Below are positions 23,891-34,095 of a stretch of 64,000 bases of DNA, in pieces (within the stretch, counting starts at the first letter, position 1; each line of letters opens with the position of its first letter). The position numbers were made by a program, and so were the translations under genes. The notes beneath the pieces are model-generated. The model had not been told where the DNA came from and made no database searches. It worked only from the letters and a program-made list of their open reading frames with translations. The stretch is from NCBI RefSeq assembly GCF_002209555.1, contig NZ_NJIF01000005.1, positions 186,001 to 250,000 on the forward strand, given 5' to 3'. Source of the stretch: Achromobacter insolitus. Lineage in GTDB: Bacteria; Pseudomonadota; Gammaproteobacteria; Burkholderiales; Burkholderiaceae_B.

Positions 23891-25885
23891 ATGACCGCCG
23901 AAACCACGATCGCCCTCGCCGCCGACGCGCCGCAGCCCGCCGATTGGGAAGTTACCGAGGAAACCCCTCGCGAGTATCGCGAGGGCATTTACTCCCGCAA
24001 CGACGTCATCCCGTCCAAGACCAACCCTCGCAAGCGGTTCGACCAGGAAACCCTGCAGGAGCTCGCCGGCAGTCTCCGTAAGCACGGCATCCTGCAGCCG
24101 ATCCTATGCCGCGAGCACCCGACCGAATCCGGCAAGCTCGAGCTCATCGCCGGGGAGCGTCGGTGGCGCGCTGCCGGCATTGCCAAGCTGGCGCATGTCC
24201 CCGTGCGCATCATCGTCGTAGACGACCTCGAAATGCTCGAGCTGCAGATCATCGAGAATCTGCAGCGCCAGGATCTGCACCCCATCGAGGAGGCAGAGAG
24301 CTACGAAGCGCTGCTCGCCGCCCACAAGGGTGACCCCGAGTACGGCGTCAATGAAATGGCGACGATCCTCAAGAAGTCCCGCGCCTATATTTACGCCCGC
24401 CTGAAGCTGTGCGACCTGCAGCCCGAGGCACGTACGGCGTTCTTCGAAGACAAGTTGACCGCATCCGTCGCGCTTCTGGTGGCGCGGATCCCGGTGCGCG
24501 AGCTGCAGCTGAAAGCACTTCACGAAGTGACCACCGGCGAGACGGAGGAGTACTACTCCGATGACGAAGGCCCCATGACAGCTCGCCGGGCTGCTGAGCA
24601 TATCCAGGAAAACTATATGCTCGAGCTAAAGCGCGCGGTTTTTCCCATCGCGCAGGCCGACCTAACGGCCTCGGCCGGCCCCTGCACTAGCTGCATTAAG
24701 CGAACGGGCGCACAACCCGAGCTGTTCTCTGACGTTGAGAGTGCAGACGTCTGCACCGATCCCACCTGCTTCGATCAAAAGAAGCAAGCGCACCTCGCCA
24801 AGCTTGCGGAGGTCGCTGAGCAGACGGGCCAAAAGGTCATACGCGGCGAGAAGGCCGAAAAGATCTTCCCCCACGAGCACTCGTATCCGCGAGGCTACGT
24901 CAAACCCGACGCGACCCCTTGGCAGCACCACACCGACGGAAAGACGTATGCGGAAATCCTCGGCGACGACATGCCGCTGGCGATCATGATCGAGAATCCG
25001 CACAGTGGCGAACTGGTCGCCTTGGTTCCCGAGAAGGATGTATTTAAGGCATTGGCGGACAAGGGCATCAAGTCGAGCCAGGACGAGCACCGGGAACGAG
25101 TAAAGAAGGAGGAAGCTAAGACCAAACTCGAGCGCGACTCGCGCCGAGGAACCCTCGAGAGCATCCACGAGGCAGTATCCCAGCGCATCAACGACGGCGA
25201 GACCCTCAAGCATGAGGATCTGCTGATGATCGCGCAGGCCTCTATGGCGCGGTTGTGGAACGATCACAGGCCGACTGTGTGCCGCCTTTGGGGCTGGGAC
25301 CACAAGAACCACGACGAGGTCCGCGCCGGCGTCGACGGACTCTCCGCCGGCCAGTTGGCCCTGCTGCTCATGGAGATCGCAATCGCACCCGAGCTGGCCG
25401 TCAATTCCTACTCAACCAATGAGCCGACGTATCTCGCCGCCACGGCCGAGCGTTATGGCGTCGACCCCAGCGCCACCAAGAAGGCGCTCCGCGCGGAAGG
25501 CCGGGAGAAGGCCAAGCCCAAGGTGCAGAAGGCCGACAAGGACGCCGCCAAAAAGACGGCCTCGCGGCCGAAAAAGGCCACGGCGGCGCCGGCAACAGCG
25601 GACACCTCCACACAGCAGATCGACGGACAGGCGGACACCAGCGCCGCCACTGCCGCCGCCGTGAGTCAGCAAGCAGCCAAACTTCCCAAGAAGCCGACTA
25701 AGCGCACAAGCAAGGCCACCACAGCACCGCCTGCGGCGAGCGACGCGGCGCAAGACGCCCAGGAAGGCAAGGTGCCGGTGAGCCCCAAACCAGCCCGCAG
25801 CCGGGCGGAGAACAAAGCAGCGACACCCATTAGCTCCGCGACCGAGGAACCACCCCAGGACACCACCGACAACAAGGAGCAGTAA
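23891..25885 (+). CDS. ParB/Spo0J-like protein of a prophage, with Cys-rich insert and Lys/Ala tail
   Basis: A 664-residue protein. The N-terminal ParB domain has the CTP-binding box 'GERRWRAA' (88-95) and 'ENLQRQDLHPIEEA' (122-135), followed by a helix-turn-helix ('EMATILKKSRAYIYARLKL', about 155-173). A Cys cluster (Cys265, Cys268, Cys288, Cys293) suggests a zinc site. The C-terminal ~110 residues are Lys/Ala/Pro-rich and low-complexity. Such ParB-like proteins occur alone in phage early operons and may have nuclease or DNA-clamp roles; no parA is present. The ATG overlap with the next gene couples translation. Confidence 0.85.
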   Translation: MTAETTIALAADAPQPADWEVTEETPREYREGIYSRNDVIPSKTNPRKRFDQETLQELAGSLRKHGILQPILCREHPTESGKLELIAGERRWRAAGIAKLAHVPVRIIVVDDLEMLELQIIENLQRQDLHPIEEAESYEALLAAHKGDPEYGVNEMATILKKSRAYIYARLKLCDLQPEARTAFFEDKLTASVALLVARIPVRELQLKALHEVTTGETEEYYSDDEGPMTARRAAEHIQENYMLELKRAVFPIAQADLTASAGPCTSCIKRTGAQPELFSDVESADVCTDPTCFDQKKQAHLAKLAEVAEQTGQKVIRGEKAEKIFPHEHSYPRGYVKPDATPWQHHTDGKTYAEILGDDMPLAIMIENPHSGELVALVPEKDVFKALADKGIKSSQDEHRERVKKEEAKTKLERDSRRGTLESIHEAVSQRINDGETLKHEDLLMIAQASMARLWNDHRPTVCRLWGWDHKNHDEVRAGVDGLSAGQLALLLMEIAIAPELAVNSYSTNEPTYLAATAERYGVDPSATKKALRAEGREKAKPKVQKADKDAAKKTASRPKKATAAPATADTSTQQIDGQADTSAATAAAVSQQAAKLPKKPTKRTSKATTAPPAASDAAQDAQEGKVPVSPKPARSRAENKAATPISSATEEPPQDTTDNKEQ

Positions 25886-26016
25886 TGGCTGACAAATGCA
25901 AAGGCCTGCTCGGCCGTCTGTTCGGCCATCGTCTGCGCATCGTAGTCGACGACCGAGGTATGTACCTCCACCACGCCTGCACGCGGTGCCCACACAAGAT
26001 CATCAAGGAGCTGTAA
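25885..26016 (+). CDS. DUF1660-like small phage protein
   Basis: 43 residues: MADKCKGLLGRLFGHRLRIVVDDRGMYLHHACTRCPHKII-KEL in outline. The pattern 'GRLFGH...V...C-x-x-C' matches the DUF1660 family of tiny phage proteins with a half zinc-ribbon. It is joined to both neighbours by TAATG stop/start overlaps (25883-25887 and 26014-26018), so the three genes are translationally coupled. Function unknown. Confidence 0.7.
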   Translation: MADKCKGLLGRLFGHRLRIVVDDRGMYLHHACTRCPHKIIKEL

Positions 26017-26246
26017 TGGCCCTCACCATCGAGCAGCACGAGCTGCAGCGCCTGCTGGTCGAAGCGGCGCGCCTGGGCGCCAACCATGCCATCGAGGACA
26101 TGGTCTGCTATCACCTACAGGACGCCTGCGCCCGCCTCGGCATCAGCTACAACACTCTGAAAAAACGGATTGACCAGGGCAAAATCCACTGCGTGGATGG
26201 ACGGATCACGGGTGCGGAGATCCGGCGGTACCTTTCGCCTTGTTAG
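26016..26246 (+). CDS. Excisionase-like / helix-turn-helix protein
   Basis: 76 residues; the C-terminal half 'HLQDACARLGISYNTLKKRIDQGKIHCVDGRITGAEIRRYL' is a MerR/Xis-type winged helix in which a DNA helix is followed by the wing 'GKIHCVDG'. It is the last gene of the early operon and lies close to the integrase, so a recombination directionality factor is a reasonable guess; a transcription factor is the alternative. Its 3' end overlaps the convergent HEPN gene by about 41 bp. Confidence 0.7.
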   Translation: MALTIEQHELQRLLVEAARLGANHAIEDMVCYHLQDACARLGISYNTLKKRIDQGKIHCVDGRITGAEIRRYLSPC

Positions 26247-26790
26247 CCGCATCCTGCGTGAAAAGCCAATTGAGAGCAATGGACCAGAACCTTGCGAAAC
26301 AGATCAGAAAGTCCGCTCGAAGGTTTCCGCCACCAAAGGTCCAGCGCATTCCAGGGTACTTGTTAGGTAGTTCCAGAAAGCCGCGCTCGACCTCTTTCCA
26401 TAGCTCCGGAGCAGAGGAAAGAGGACGCAGCGCGTTAACGAAGCGGGCGAGCTGTCCAATATCGCCAGCATCGATGCCTCGCTCGTCCCGGTGCGCCAGC
26501 TTATTGCGCATCGTATTGACGTGCTTCATCACGGCCGCCAACGGCACGGGCAAACCTGCCACTGAGGCGTAACCCAGCTTATCTGCAAAGTTGCGCAGAT
26601 TGGGCACGAACAGCTTCACATCCGAAGCCAACAGTAAATCGCGCGCGACCTCGAGATACGCCTCCGCGAGCAGATGCAACCGCAGTACGGTTCCGAGTTC
26701 ATCATCGGTCTCAGCCGCGCGCAGGAATACGTTGTATTGCACATCAAGCTTTCTAAGATCCAATTCGGAATTCATAAGCATGCTCGACAA
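26206..26790 (-). CDS. HEPN-like protein (probable cargo, candidate RNase)
   Basis: A 194-residue all-helical protein. 'MKHVNTMRNKLAHRDERG' contains R-N-K-L-A-H (Arg95 to His100), the R-x4-H motif that forms the RNase site in HEPN proteins. Many HEPN proteins are toxins or abortive-infection effectors. No nucleotidyltransferase antitoxin partner lies beside it. Convergent overlap with the HTH gene and its position next to the integrase mark it as cargo. In-frame ATGs at 26781 and 26775 are alternative starts. Confidence 0.7.
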   Translation of the reverse strand: MSSMLMNSELDLRKLDVQYNVFLRAAETDDELGTVLRLHLLAEAYLEVARDLLLASDVKLFVPNLRNFADKLGYASVAGLPVPLAAVMKHVNTMRNKLAHRDERGIDAGDIGQLARFVNALRPLSSAPELWKEVERGFLELPNKYPGMRWTFGGGNLRADFLICFARFWSIALNWLFTQDAANKAKGTAGSPHP

Positions 26791-26805
26791 ATGGAGACGA
26801 CGAGT

Positions 26806-27789
26806 CTACCCCAATCGGGCGGCGATGCTTGATCCATGCGGGTTGTAATAAACCATGGCCATCTTCGGATCGGTCCAGCCGAACATCTTGCACAGGTCCA
26901 GCACGTCGATCTTCTTGGCGATCATCGTCGCCGCGGTGTGTCGGCTGTCGTGAAACGTGAAGCCGGACAACCCGGCGCGCTCGCGGTACTTCCGGAACAG
27001 CGCGTCCAGCGATGCCGACCGAATGCCGAAGACGAGGTTTTCGTCCCAACCTTTCATGCGTTTCAGGATGGCCCGCGCACGCGTCGACAACGGCACGTCG
27101 CGCGGCCGGTCGCTCTTCGTGTTGGGCAGATGCGCATGCAGGTCGTGCACGTTCGCCCACGTCAGCCCGCACAGCTCCCCAGCGCGCATGCCCGTGCGCA
27201 GCGCCAGCAGCATGCAATTGGCCACCGCCTCTGCCGTGCTTCCGATGCGCCCGGAGCGCTGGTAGCCCATCTCGCGCAGCATCTTGCGCACCTCGGACAT
27301 GCTGATTGTTCGGTCGCGGTGCTTGCCCTTGGCGGGCTTACGGATCCCACGGACGGGGTTCAGGTCCACCCACTCCCATTCCAACCGCGCCGCTTCGAAC
27401 ACCGACGCCAACAGGCTCAGCTCGCGCAGCACGGACGACGGGCCGATCTTCTTGGCGCGGTCATCCCGAAAGGCCCCGACATGCTGGGCGGTCACCTTGG
27501 ACATTGGCAGGTCCAGCGGCAGCACGTAGCTTTCAAAGGCAGCCAGGCGCACCTGCTCCCACCGCTCACCTTTCCGTTGCGGGGACACTTCATCGCTGTA
27601 TTTTCGCAACGCTTGACGCAGCGTATGCAGGTCGCCGGCCGGCTTTGTAGCGTGATCCCGGACATGGGATTCGCGTTTTGCCGCCCACTCGACGGCCTCG
27701 CGCCGCGTGGGGAATACTTGGCTGTCACGGACGCCAAGCAATTTTATTTGTGCCCGATACCCTTTTGCGGTCTTCTGGATGCTTGCCAT
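26806..27789 (-). CDS. int: Tyrosine integrase of the element
   Basis: A 327-residue site-specific recombinase. Residues 1-50 form an arm-binding domain, ~55-150 a SAM-like core-binding domain, and the catalytic domain carries Arg202 ('TGMRAGELCGL'), Lys225 ('NTKSDRPRDVPL'), His280 and Arg283 ('FHDSRHTAAT'), Trp305 ('GWTDPKM') and Tyr314/315 ('MVYYNP'). All catalytic residues are present, so it should still be able to integrate or excise the element. It is next to attR, and TGGGGCC repeats overlap its start, suggesting autoregulation. Confidence 0.93.
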   Translation of the reverse strand: MASIQKTAKGYRAQIKLLGVRDSQVFPTRREAVEWAAKRESHVRDHATKPAGDLHTLRQALRKYSDEVSPQRKGERWEQVRLAAFESYVLPLDLPMSKVTAQHVGAFRDDRAKKIGPSSVLRELSLLASVFEAARLEWEWVDLNPVRGIRKPAKGKHRDRTISMSEVRKMLREMGYQRSGRIGSTAEAVANCMLLALRTGMRAGELCGLTWANVHDLHAHLPNTKSDRPRDVPLSTRARAILKRMKGWDENLVFGIRSASLDALFRKYRERAGLSGFTFHDSRHTAATMIAKKIDVLDLCKMFGWTDPKMAMVYYNPHGSSIAARLG

Positions 27790-27790
27790 G

Positions 27791-27820
27791 TGGGGCCGAG
27801 AGCGGGGCTCAGATGGGGCC
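27791..27820. repeat. TGGGGCC repeats upstream of int, candidate arm sites (right)
   Basis: TGGGGCC at 27791-27797 and 27814-27820 flank CGGGGCTCAGAT (27803-27814), which recurs inverted at 17548-17559. The first copy touches the int start codon. These match the repeats near attL in sequence. Confidence 0.5.
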
Positions 27821-27875
27821 GGAGACTGCGAATTCTTGCTTTTTGGCAGTCAACCGATCACCCACCCACCCTGCT

Positions 27876-27920
27876 AAACCGTTGATTTGAAAGAAATTGA
27901 TCATAGCCGATCAACGGTTT
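27876..27920. repeat. Perfect inverted repeat next to attR
   Basis: AAACCGTTGAT (27876-27886) and ATCAACGGTTT (27910-27920) form an 11-bp perfect inverted repeat with a 23-base spacer, within which TTGATC/GATCAA (27897-27914) overlaps the right arm. It lies between int and attR. It could bind an excisionase or fold as a hairpin that ends the tRNA-Leu transcript. Confidence 0.6.
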
Positions 27921-27929
27921 GAATAGTCT

Positions 27930-27952
27930 TGGTGCGAAGGAGGGGACTCGAA
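27930..27952. repeat. attR (tRNA-Leu 3' end supplied by the element)
   Basis: This 23-bp core restores the acceptor stem, CCA and T-arm of tRNA-Leu and matches attL apart from one base. It is the copy that remains part of a functional tRNA. Confidence 0.92.
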
Positions 27953-28016
27953 CCCCTACACCTGTTACGGCGTCAGGACCTAAACCTGGTGCGTCTACCA
28001 ATTTCGCCACCTTCGC
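27930..28016 (-). tRNA. tRNA-Leu (anticodon UAG), CCA encoded
   Basis: The minus-strand 87 nt start GCGAAGGTGGCGAAATTGG and end with CCTTCGC-ACCA. The 7-bp acceptor stem GCGAAGG/CCTTCGC is perfect, the T-arm reads GGGGTTCGAGTCCCC, and the anticodon loop TTTAGGT gives UAG. A long variable arm (GACGCCGTAACAGGTGT region) confirms leucine class II. TACAAT (minus strand, 28039-28034) is a good -10 box 17 bp upstream. The element is integrated in its 3' end. Confidence 0.96.
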
Positions 28017-28063
28017 TATAGGCCAAGCCCGCTATTGTAGCTTGCTTGTTAAAATCTTGCGTC

Positions 28064-29260
28064 ATGAATCCGCGCCTCGATGCTCTACACCCCTACCCGT
28101 TCGAAAAACTGCGGGCTTTACTGGCCTCTGCCAGCCAGCAGCCGGACGGCCTGACGCCCATCAATCTGTCTATCGGCGAGCCCAAACACGCCGCGCCCGC
28201 GCGCGTCGAGCAGGCCATCCGCGACAGTCTTGCGGGGCTGTCCGTCTATCCGTCCACCAAAGGCGATCCGGCGTTGCGCCGGGCGATCTCGGAATGGCTG
28301 GCGCGCCGCTACAGCATCCCTGCTCCCGATCCGGAAACACAAGTGTTGCCGGCGCTGGGCTCGCGCGAGGCGCTGTTCGCGTTCACCCAGACCGTTATCG
28401 ATCCGTCCGCCGGCTCGGTAGTGATCTGCCCCAATCCGTTCTATCAGATCTACGAAGGCGCGGCCCTGCTGGCCGGCGCCATGCCGTACTTCGTCAACGC
28501 CGACCCCGTGCGCAATTTCGCCAGCGACTGGAACCAGGTGCCTGACGAAATCTGGAAGAAGACGCGCATGGTGTTTGTTTGTTCGCCGGGCAATCCGGCC
28601 GGCAACGTCATGTCGCTGGACGAATGGAAAACGCTGTTCGAACTCTCCGACCGCCACGGCTTCGTGATCGTCTCGGACGAGTGCTACTCCGAAATCTATC
28701 TGGACGAAGGCAACCCGCCGCTGGGCGGCCTGCAGGCGGCCCGCCGCCTGGGCCGCGACTCCTACCGCAACCTGGTGGCGTTCTCCAGCCTGTCCAAGCG
28801 TTCCAACGTGCCTGGCCTGCGCTCGGGCTTCGTGGCCGGCGACGCGGCGCTGATCGGCCGATTCCTGCTGTATCGCACGTATCATGGCAGCGCCATGAGC
28901 CCGATCGTATCCGCGGCCAGCATTGCCGCCTGGACGGACGAGGCGCACGTGAAGGACAACCGGCGCCTGTACCGCGAAAAATTCGACGCCGTGGTGCCCA
29001 TCCTGCAGAAGGTCCTGGACGTCTCCCGCCCGCAAGCCTCGTTCTACCTGTGGGCGGCGACGCCGGGATCGGACACGGCATTCGCGCGCGACCTTTTTGG
29101 CCGCACTGGTGTTACCGTGCTGCCGGGCAGTTTCCTCGCGCGCGAGGCGCATGGCGTGAACCCCGGCGAGGGCCGCATCCGCATTGCTTTGGTGGCGCCC
29201 TTGGCTGACTGCGTGCAGGCAGCCGAACGCATCGCCCATTTTGTGCATACTTCCGTTTGA
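28064..29260 (+). CDS. dapC: Succinyldiaminopimelate transaminase
   Basis: A 398-residue fold-type I PLP aminotransferase. 'FVCSPGNPAGNVMSLDEWKTLFELSDRHGFVIVSDECYSEIY' and 'VAFSSLSKRSNVPGLRSGF' (Schiff-base Lys in SLSKR) are diagnostic. It converts N-succinyl-2-amino-6-ketopimelate to N-succinyl-diaminopimelate for lysine and peptidoglycan. I use the ATG at 28064 (MNPRLDALHPYPFEKL), the usual start in the family. It heads the dapC-dapD-dapE cluster and diverges from tRNA-Leu with only 47 bp between them. Confidence 0.95.
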   Translation: MNPRLDALHPYPFEKLRALLASASQQPDGLTPINLSIGEPKHAAPARVEQAIRDSLAGLSVYPSTKGDPALRRAISEWLARRYSIPAPDPETQVLPALGSREALFAFTQTVIDPSAGSVVICPNPFYQIYEGAALLAGAMPYFVNADPVRNFASDWNQVPDEIWKKTRMVFVCSPGNPAGNVMSLDEWKTLFELSDRHGFVIVSDECYSEIYLDEGNPPLGGLQAARRLGRDSYRNLVAFSSLSKRSNVPGLRSGFVAGDAALIGRFLLYRTYHGSAMSPIVSAASIAAWTDEAHVKDNRRLYREKFDAVVPILQKVLDVSRPQASFYLWAATPGSDTAFARDLFGRTGVTVLPGSFLAREAHGVNPGEGRIRIALVAPLADCVQAAERIAHFVHTSV

Positions 29261-29284
29261 TCAACCTTTAAAAGCTGAGCCGCT

Positions 29285-31248
<1,964 letters not shown>

Positions 31249-31261
31249 AAAGAACTCCCCT

Positions 31262-32158
31262 ATGTATCAATCCGCTCGCCAAGAACTGCTGACCCTGCGC
31301 GACCTGATCCGTTACGGCGTATCGCGCCTGAACGGCGCCCAGGTCGCGCTCGGACACGGCAGCGACAACGCCTGGGACGAGGCAGTCTATCTGACCCTGC
31401 ACGCCTTGCATCTGCCCCTGGACACGCTTGAGCCCTTTCTGGACGCCCGCGTGCTCAGCGAAGAACGCAATCGCGTGCTTGAACTGATCGACCGCCGCGT
31501 GACGGAGCACCTGCCCGCCGCCTACCTCACCAACGAGGCATGGCTGCGCGGCCATCGCTTCTACGTGGACCAGCGCGTCATCGTGCCGCGCTCGCCCATC
31601 GCGGAATTGCTGGACGAGGGCCTGGCGCCCTGGGTTCAGGATGCGCTGGCTGTCGAGAACGTGCTGGACATGTGCACGGGATCCGGCTGCCTGGCCATCC
31701 TGTCCGCGCTGGCTTTCCCCTATGCCCACGTGGATGCCGTGGATGTGTCGCCGGACGCGCTGGAAGTGGCGCGCCGCAACGTCGACGACTATGGTCTGGC
31801 AGACCGTCTGGACCTGCACGAAAGCAATCTGTTCGACAGCGTGCCGCCGTGCCAGTATGACGTGATCATCTGCAATCCGCCCTACGTAAATAGCGGCTCC
31901 ATGGACGCCCTGCCCCAGGAATACCGCCACGAACCGCAGTTGGCCCTGGCCGGCGGCGACGATGGCATGGACCTGGTGCGCCGCATCCTGGAAGCGGCGC
32001 CGCGCTTCCTCAGGCCTGAAGGCGTGCTGGTGCTGGAGATCGGCCACGAGCGCGACTTCTTCGAAGCAGCGTTCCCGCAGTTGTCGCCCGTCTGGCTGGA
32101 CACGGAACAAGCCTCCGACCAGCTTTTGCTGCTTACCCGCGAGCAACTGAGCCTGTGA
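31262..32158 (+). CDS. prmB: Ribosomal protein uL3 glutamine N5-methyltransferase
   Basis: A 298-residue SAM-dependent methyltransferase. 'VLDMCTGSGCLAILSALAFPYAHVDAVDVSPDALEVARRN' is the SAM-binding motif I region and 'VIICNPPYVNSGSMDALPQEYRHEPQLALAGGDDGMDLVRRIL' carries the NPPY glutamine-binding motif. These features and the N-terminal helical domain ('QELLTLRDLIRYGVSRLN') indicate PrmB rather than PrmC. It modifies ribosomal protein L3. Its stop overlaps the following ABC-F start. Confidence 0.93.
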   Translation: MYQSARQELLTLRDLIRYGVSRLNGAQVALGHGSDNAWDEAVYLTLHALHLPLDTLEPFLDARVLSEERNRVLELIDRRVTEHLPAAYLTNEAWLRGHRFYVDQRVIVPRSPIAELLDEGLAPWVQDALAVENVLDMCTGSGCLAILSALAFPYAHVDAVDVSPDALEVARRNVDDYGLADRLDLHESNLFDSVPPCQYDVIICNPPYVNSGSMDALPQEYRHEPQLALAGGDDGMDLVRRILEAAPRFLRPEGVLVLEIGHERDFFEAAFPQLSPVWLDTEQASDQLLLLTREQLSL

Positions 32159-34089
32159 TACGCGCCACTGGATTGACCCTGCGCCGTGGCACCAAGGTGC
32201 TGCTGGACGGCGCCGAATTCGTTGTGCATCCCGGGGAACGCGTCGGCATCGTGGGCAAGAACGGTGCGGGCAAGTCCTCGCTGTTCGCGCTGCTGACCGG
32301 CGCACTGGACCTGGACGCTGGCAACCTGGCCCTGCCCGCCGGCTGGCGCATCGCCAGCGTGAAACAGGAAATCGAAGCGGACGAGCGCCCGGCGCGCGAG
32401 TTCGTCATCGACGGCGACACCCATCTGCGCGAGTTGCAGGCGCGCCGCGCCGAATTGACGGACGAGCAAGGCACCCAGATCGCGGAAGTGGAAGCGGCCC
32501 TGGTGGAAGCCGGCGCCTGGAGCGCGGCCTCGCGCGCCGAGCAATTGCTGGCTGGCCTGGGCTTCAAGCCGGCCGAATGGATGCAACCGGTCGCGAGCTT
32601 TTCCGGTGGCTGGCGCATGCGCCTGGCCTTGGCCCGTGCGCTGATGGCGCCGTCCGAATTGCTGCTGCTGGATGAACCCACCAACCACCTGGATCTCGAC
32701 GCCATGCTCTGGCTGGAGAAATGGCTGTCTGCCTATCCGGGCACCGTCATGCTGATCTCCCACGACACCGAGTTCCTGGACGCGGTCGCCAAATCCATTC
32801 TGCATTTCGATCATGCCAAACTGATCCGCTATCGCGGCGGGTATGGCGACTTCCTGACGCAGCGCGCCGAACGCCTGCGCCAGAGCAATATCGCGTACGA
32901 ACGCCAGACCCGCGAGGCAGCGCGTCTGCAAGGCTTTATCGACCGCTTCAAGGCCAAGGCCTCCAAGGCCAAGCAGGCACAGAGTCGCGTCAAGGCGCTG
33001 GCGCGCATGCAGGTGCTGGCGCCCTTGCACGCCGAAGCGGGCATCGACATCCGCATACCCTCGCCCGAGCAGGTGCCGGATCCGCTGCTGACCCTGGAAC
33101 ACCTGTCGGCTGGCTACACCGACGCGGACGGCAACGCCGTGCCCATCCTGCGTGACGTCACGCTGATGGTGCGGGCCGGCAGCCGCGTGGGCGTGCTGGG
33201 CGCCAATGGCGCCGGCAAGAGCACGCTGATCAAGACCCTGGCCGAAGAACTGCCGGTGCAGGCCGGTACGCGCCGCGCATCGCGCGGGCTGGCGATCGGC
33301 TATTTCCATCAGCATCAATTGGACATGCTGGACGTGGACAGCACGCCCATCGCTCACTTGGCGCGACTGGCCCCGGAAACCCGCGAGCAGGAGTTGCGGA
33401 ATTACCTGGGCGGCTTCGGTTTTTCCGGCGACACGGTGACCAGCAAGGTCGGCCCCATGTCCGGCGGTGAAAAGGCTCGCCTGGCCCTGTCCCTGATCGT
33501 CTGGCAAAAGCCCAATCTGCTGCTGCTGGACGAACCCAGCAACCACCTGGACGTGGAAACGCGCGAAGCCCTGGCCGCCGCGCTGGCGGATTTCGGCGGC
33601 AGCATGCTGCTCGTATCCCACGACCGCCACCTGCTGCGCACCACCGTGGACAGCTTCTGGATCGTGGCCGACGGCGCCGTGCGCGAGTTCGACGGCGATC
33701 TGGAAGACTACCGGGACTGGCTTGCCGCCCGCAACGCTGGCGAACGGGCCGAGGCGGCACGCGAAAACGCCGAAGGCAACGAACCGGTCGTCGACCGCAA
33801 AGCCCAGCGCCGGGCCGAAGCCGAGCAGCGCCAGCGCCTTTCCGCCTTGCGCAAACCGCTGGAATCCAAGCTCGCCAAGGTCGAGGCCGAAATGGACAAG
33901 CTGCGCGCCAAGCTGCACGCGCTGGACGCCGTTATCGCCGACCCCGAGCTGTATTCGGATGCGCGCCGCGCCGAACGCCAGAAGGTCATGGCGGAACACG
34001 GCGAGCACGGCAAACGCATGGGCGAACTCGAAGAGCAGTGGTTGGAAATCCAGGGTTCGCTCGAGGAAATCGAGCAATCTGAAGCCTGA
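32155..34089 (+). CDS. ABC-F family ATPase (YheS/Uup-like)
   Basis: 644 residues with two ABC domains and no membrane segment. Walker A: 'GKNGAGKSS' and 'GANGAGKST'; signature: 'FSGGWRMRLALARAL' and 'MSGGEKARLALSLI'; Walker B: 'LLLLDEPTNHLD' and 'LLLLDEPSNHLD'. The linker (about residues 240-300) is basic, and a coiled-coil tail follows. ABC-F proteins act on ribosomes. It begins with GTG overlapping the prmB stop (GTGA), so it is co-translated with a ribosome-modifying enzyme. Confidence 0.93.
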   Translation: MIRATGLTLRRGTKVLLDGAEFVVHPGERVGIVGKNGAGKSSLFALLTGALDLDAGNLALPAGWRIASVKQEIEADERPAREFVIDGDTHLRELQARRAELTDEQGTQIAEVEAALVEAGAWSAASRAEQLLAGLGFKPAEWMQPVASFSGGWRMRLALARALMAPSELLLLDEPTNHLDLDAMLWLEKWLSAYPGTVMLISHDTEFLDAVAKSILHFDHAKLIRYRGGYGDFLTQRAERLRQSNIAYERQTREAARLQGFIDRFKAKASKAKQAQSRVKALARMQVLAPLHAEAGIDIRIPSPEQVPDPLLTLEHLSAGYTDADGNAVPILRDVTLMVRAGSRVGVLGANGAGKSTLIKTLAEELPVQAGTRRASRGLAIGYFHQHQLDMLDVDSTPIAHLARLAPETREQELRNYLGGFGFSGDTVTSKVGPMSGGEKARLALSLIVWQKPNLLLLDEPSNHLDVETREALAAALADFGGSMLLVSHDRHLLRTTVDSFWIVADGAVREFDGDLEDYRDWLAARNAGERAEAARENAEGNEPVVDRKAQRRAEAEQRQRLSALRKPLESKLAKVEAEMDKLRAKLHALDAVIADPELYSDARRAERQKVMAEHGEHGKRMGELEEQWLEIQGSLEEIEQSEA

Positions 34090-34095
34090 TTCCCC

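Larger units (their letters stand above)
15691..27952. mobile_element. 12.2-kb integrated element: deletion-remnant prophage in tRNA-Leu
   Basis: The element is bounded by 23-bp copies of the tRNA-Leu 3' end (15691-15713 and 27930-27952, one mismatch). It carries a tyrosine integrase next to the intact tRNA, leftward late-type phage genes (antiterminator Q, HNH, small and large terminase), a rightward early operon ending in ParB-like and HTH proteins, and cargo genes. Capsid, tail, portal and lysis genes are absent. The large terminase and an SRAP gene are cut at the same point near 17.75 kb, so one internal deletion explains the loss. Codon and base composition fluctuate here more than in the flanks. 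Confidence 0.92.

Noticed and set aside
23891-25885. ParB-like gene as evidence of a plasmid or chromosomal partition locus
   Set aside because: No parA or parS cluster is visible, and the gene is embedded in a phage early operon.
15691-27952. Interpretation as a capsid-forming phage satellite
   Set aside because: It has terminase and integrase genes, but both genes at the 17.75-kb junction are truncated and no capsid or satellite regulatory genes are present, so a deletion remnant is the simpler explanation.
31882-34077. A 731-codon open frame on the minus strand
   Set aside because: It is antisense to prmB and the ABC-F gene, whose Walker and signature motifs are unmistakable.
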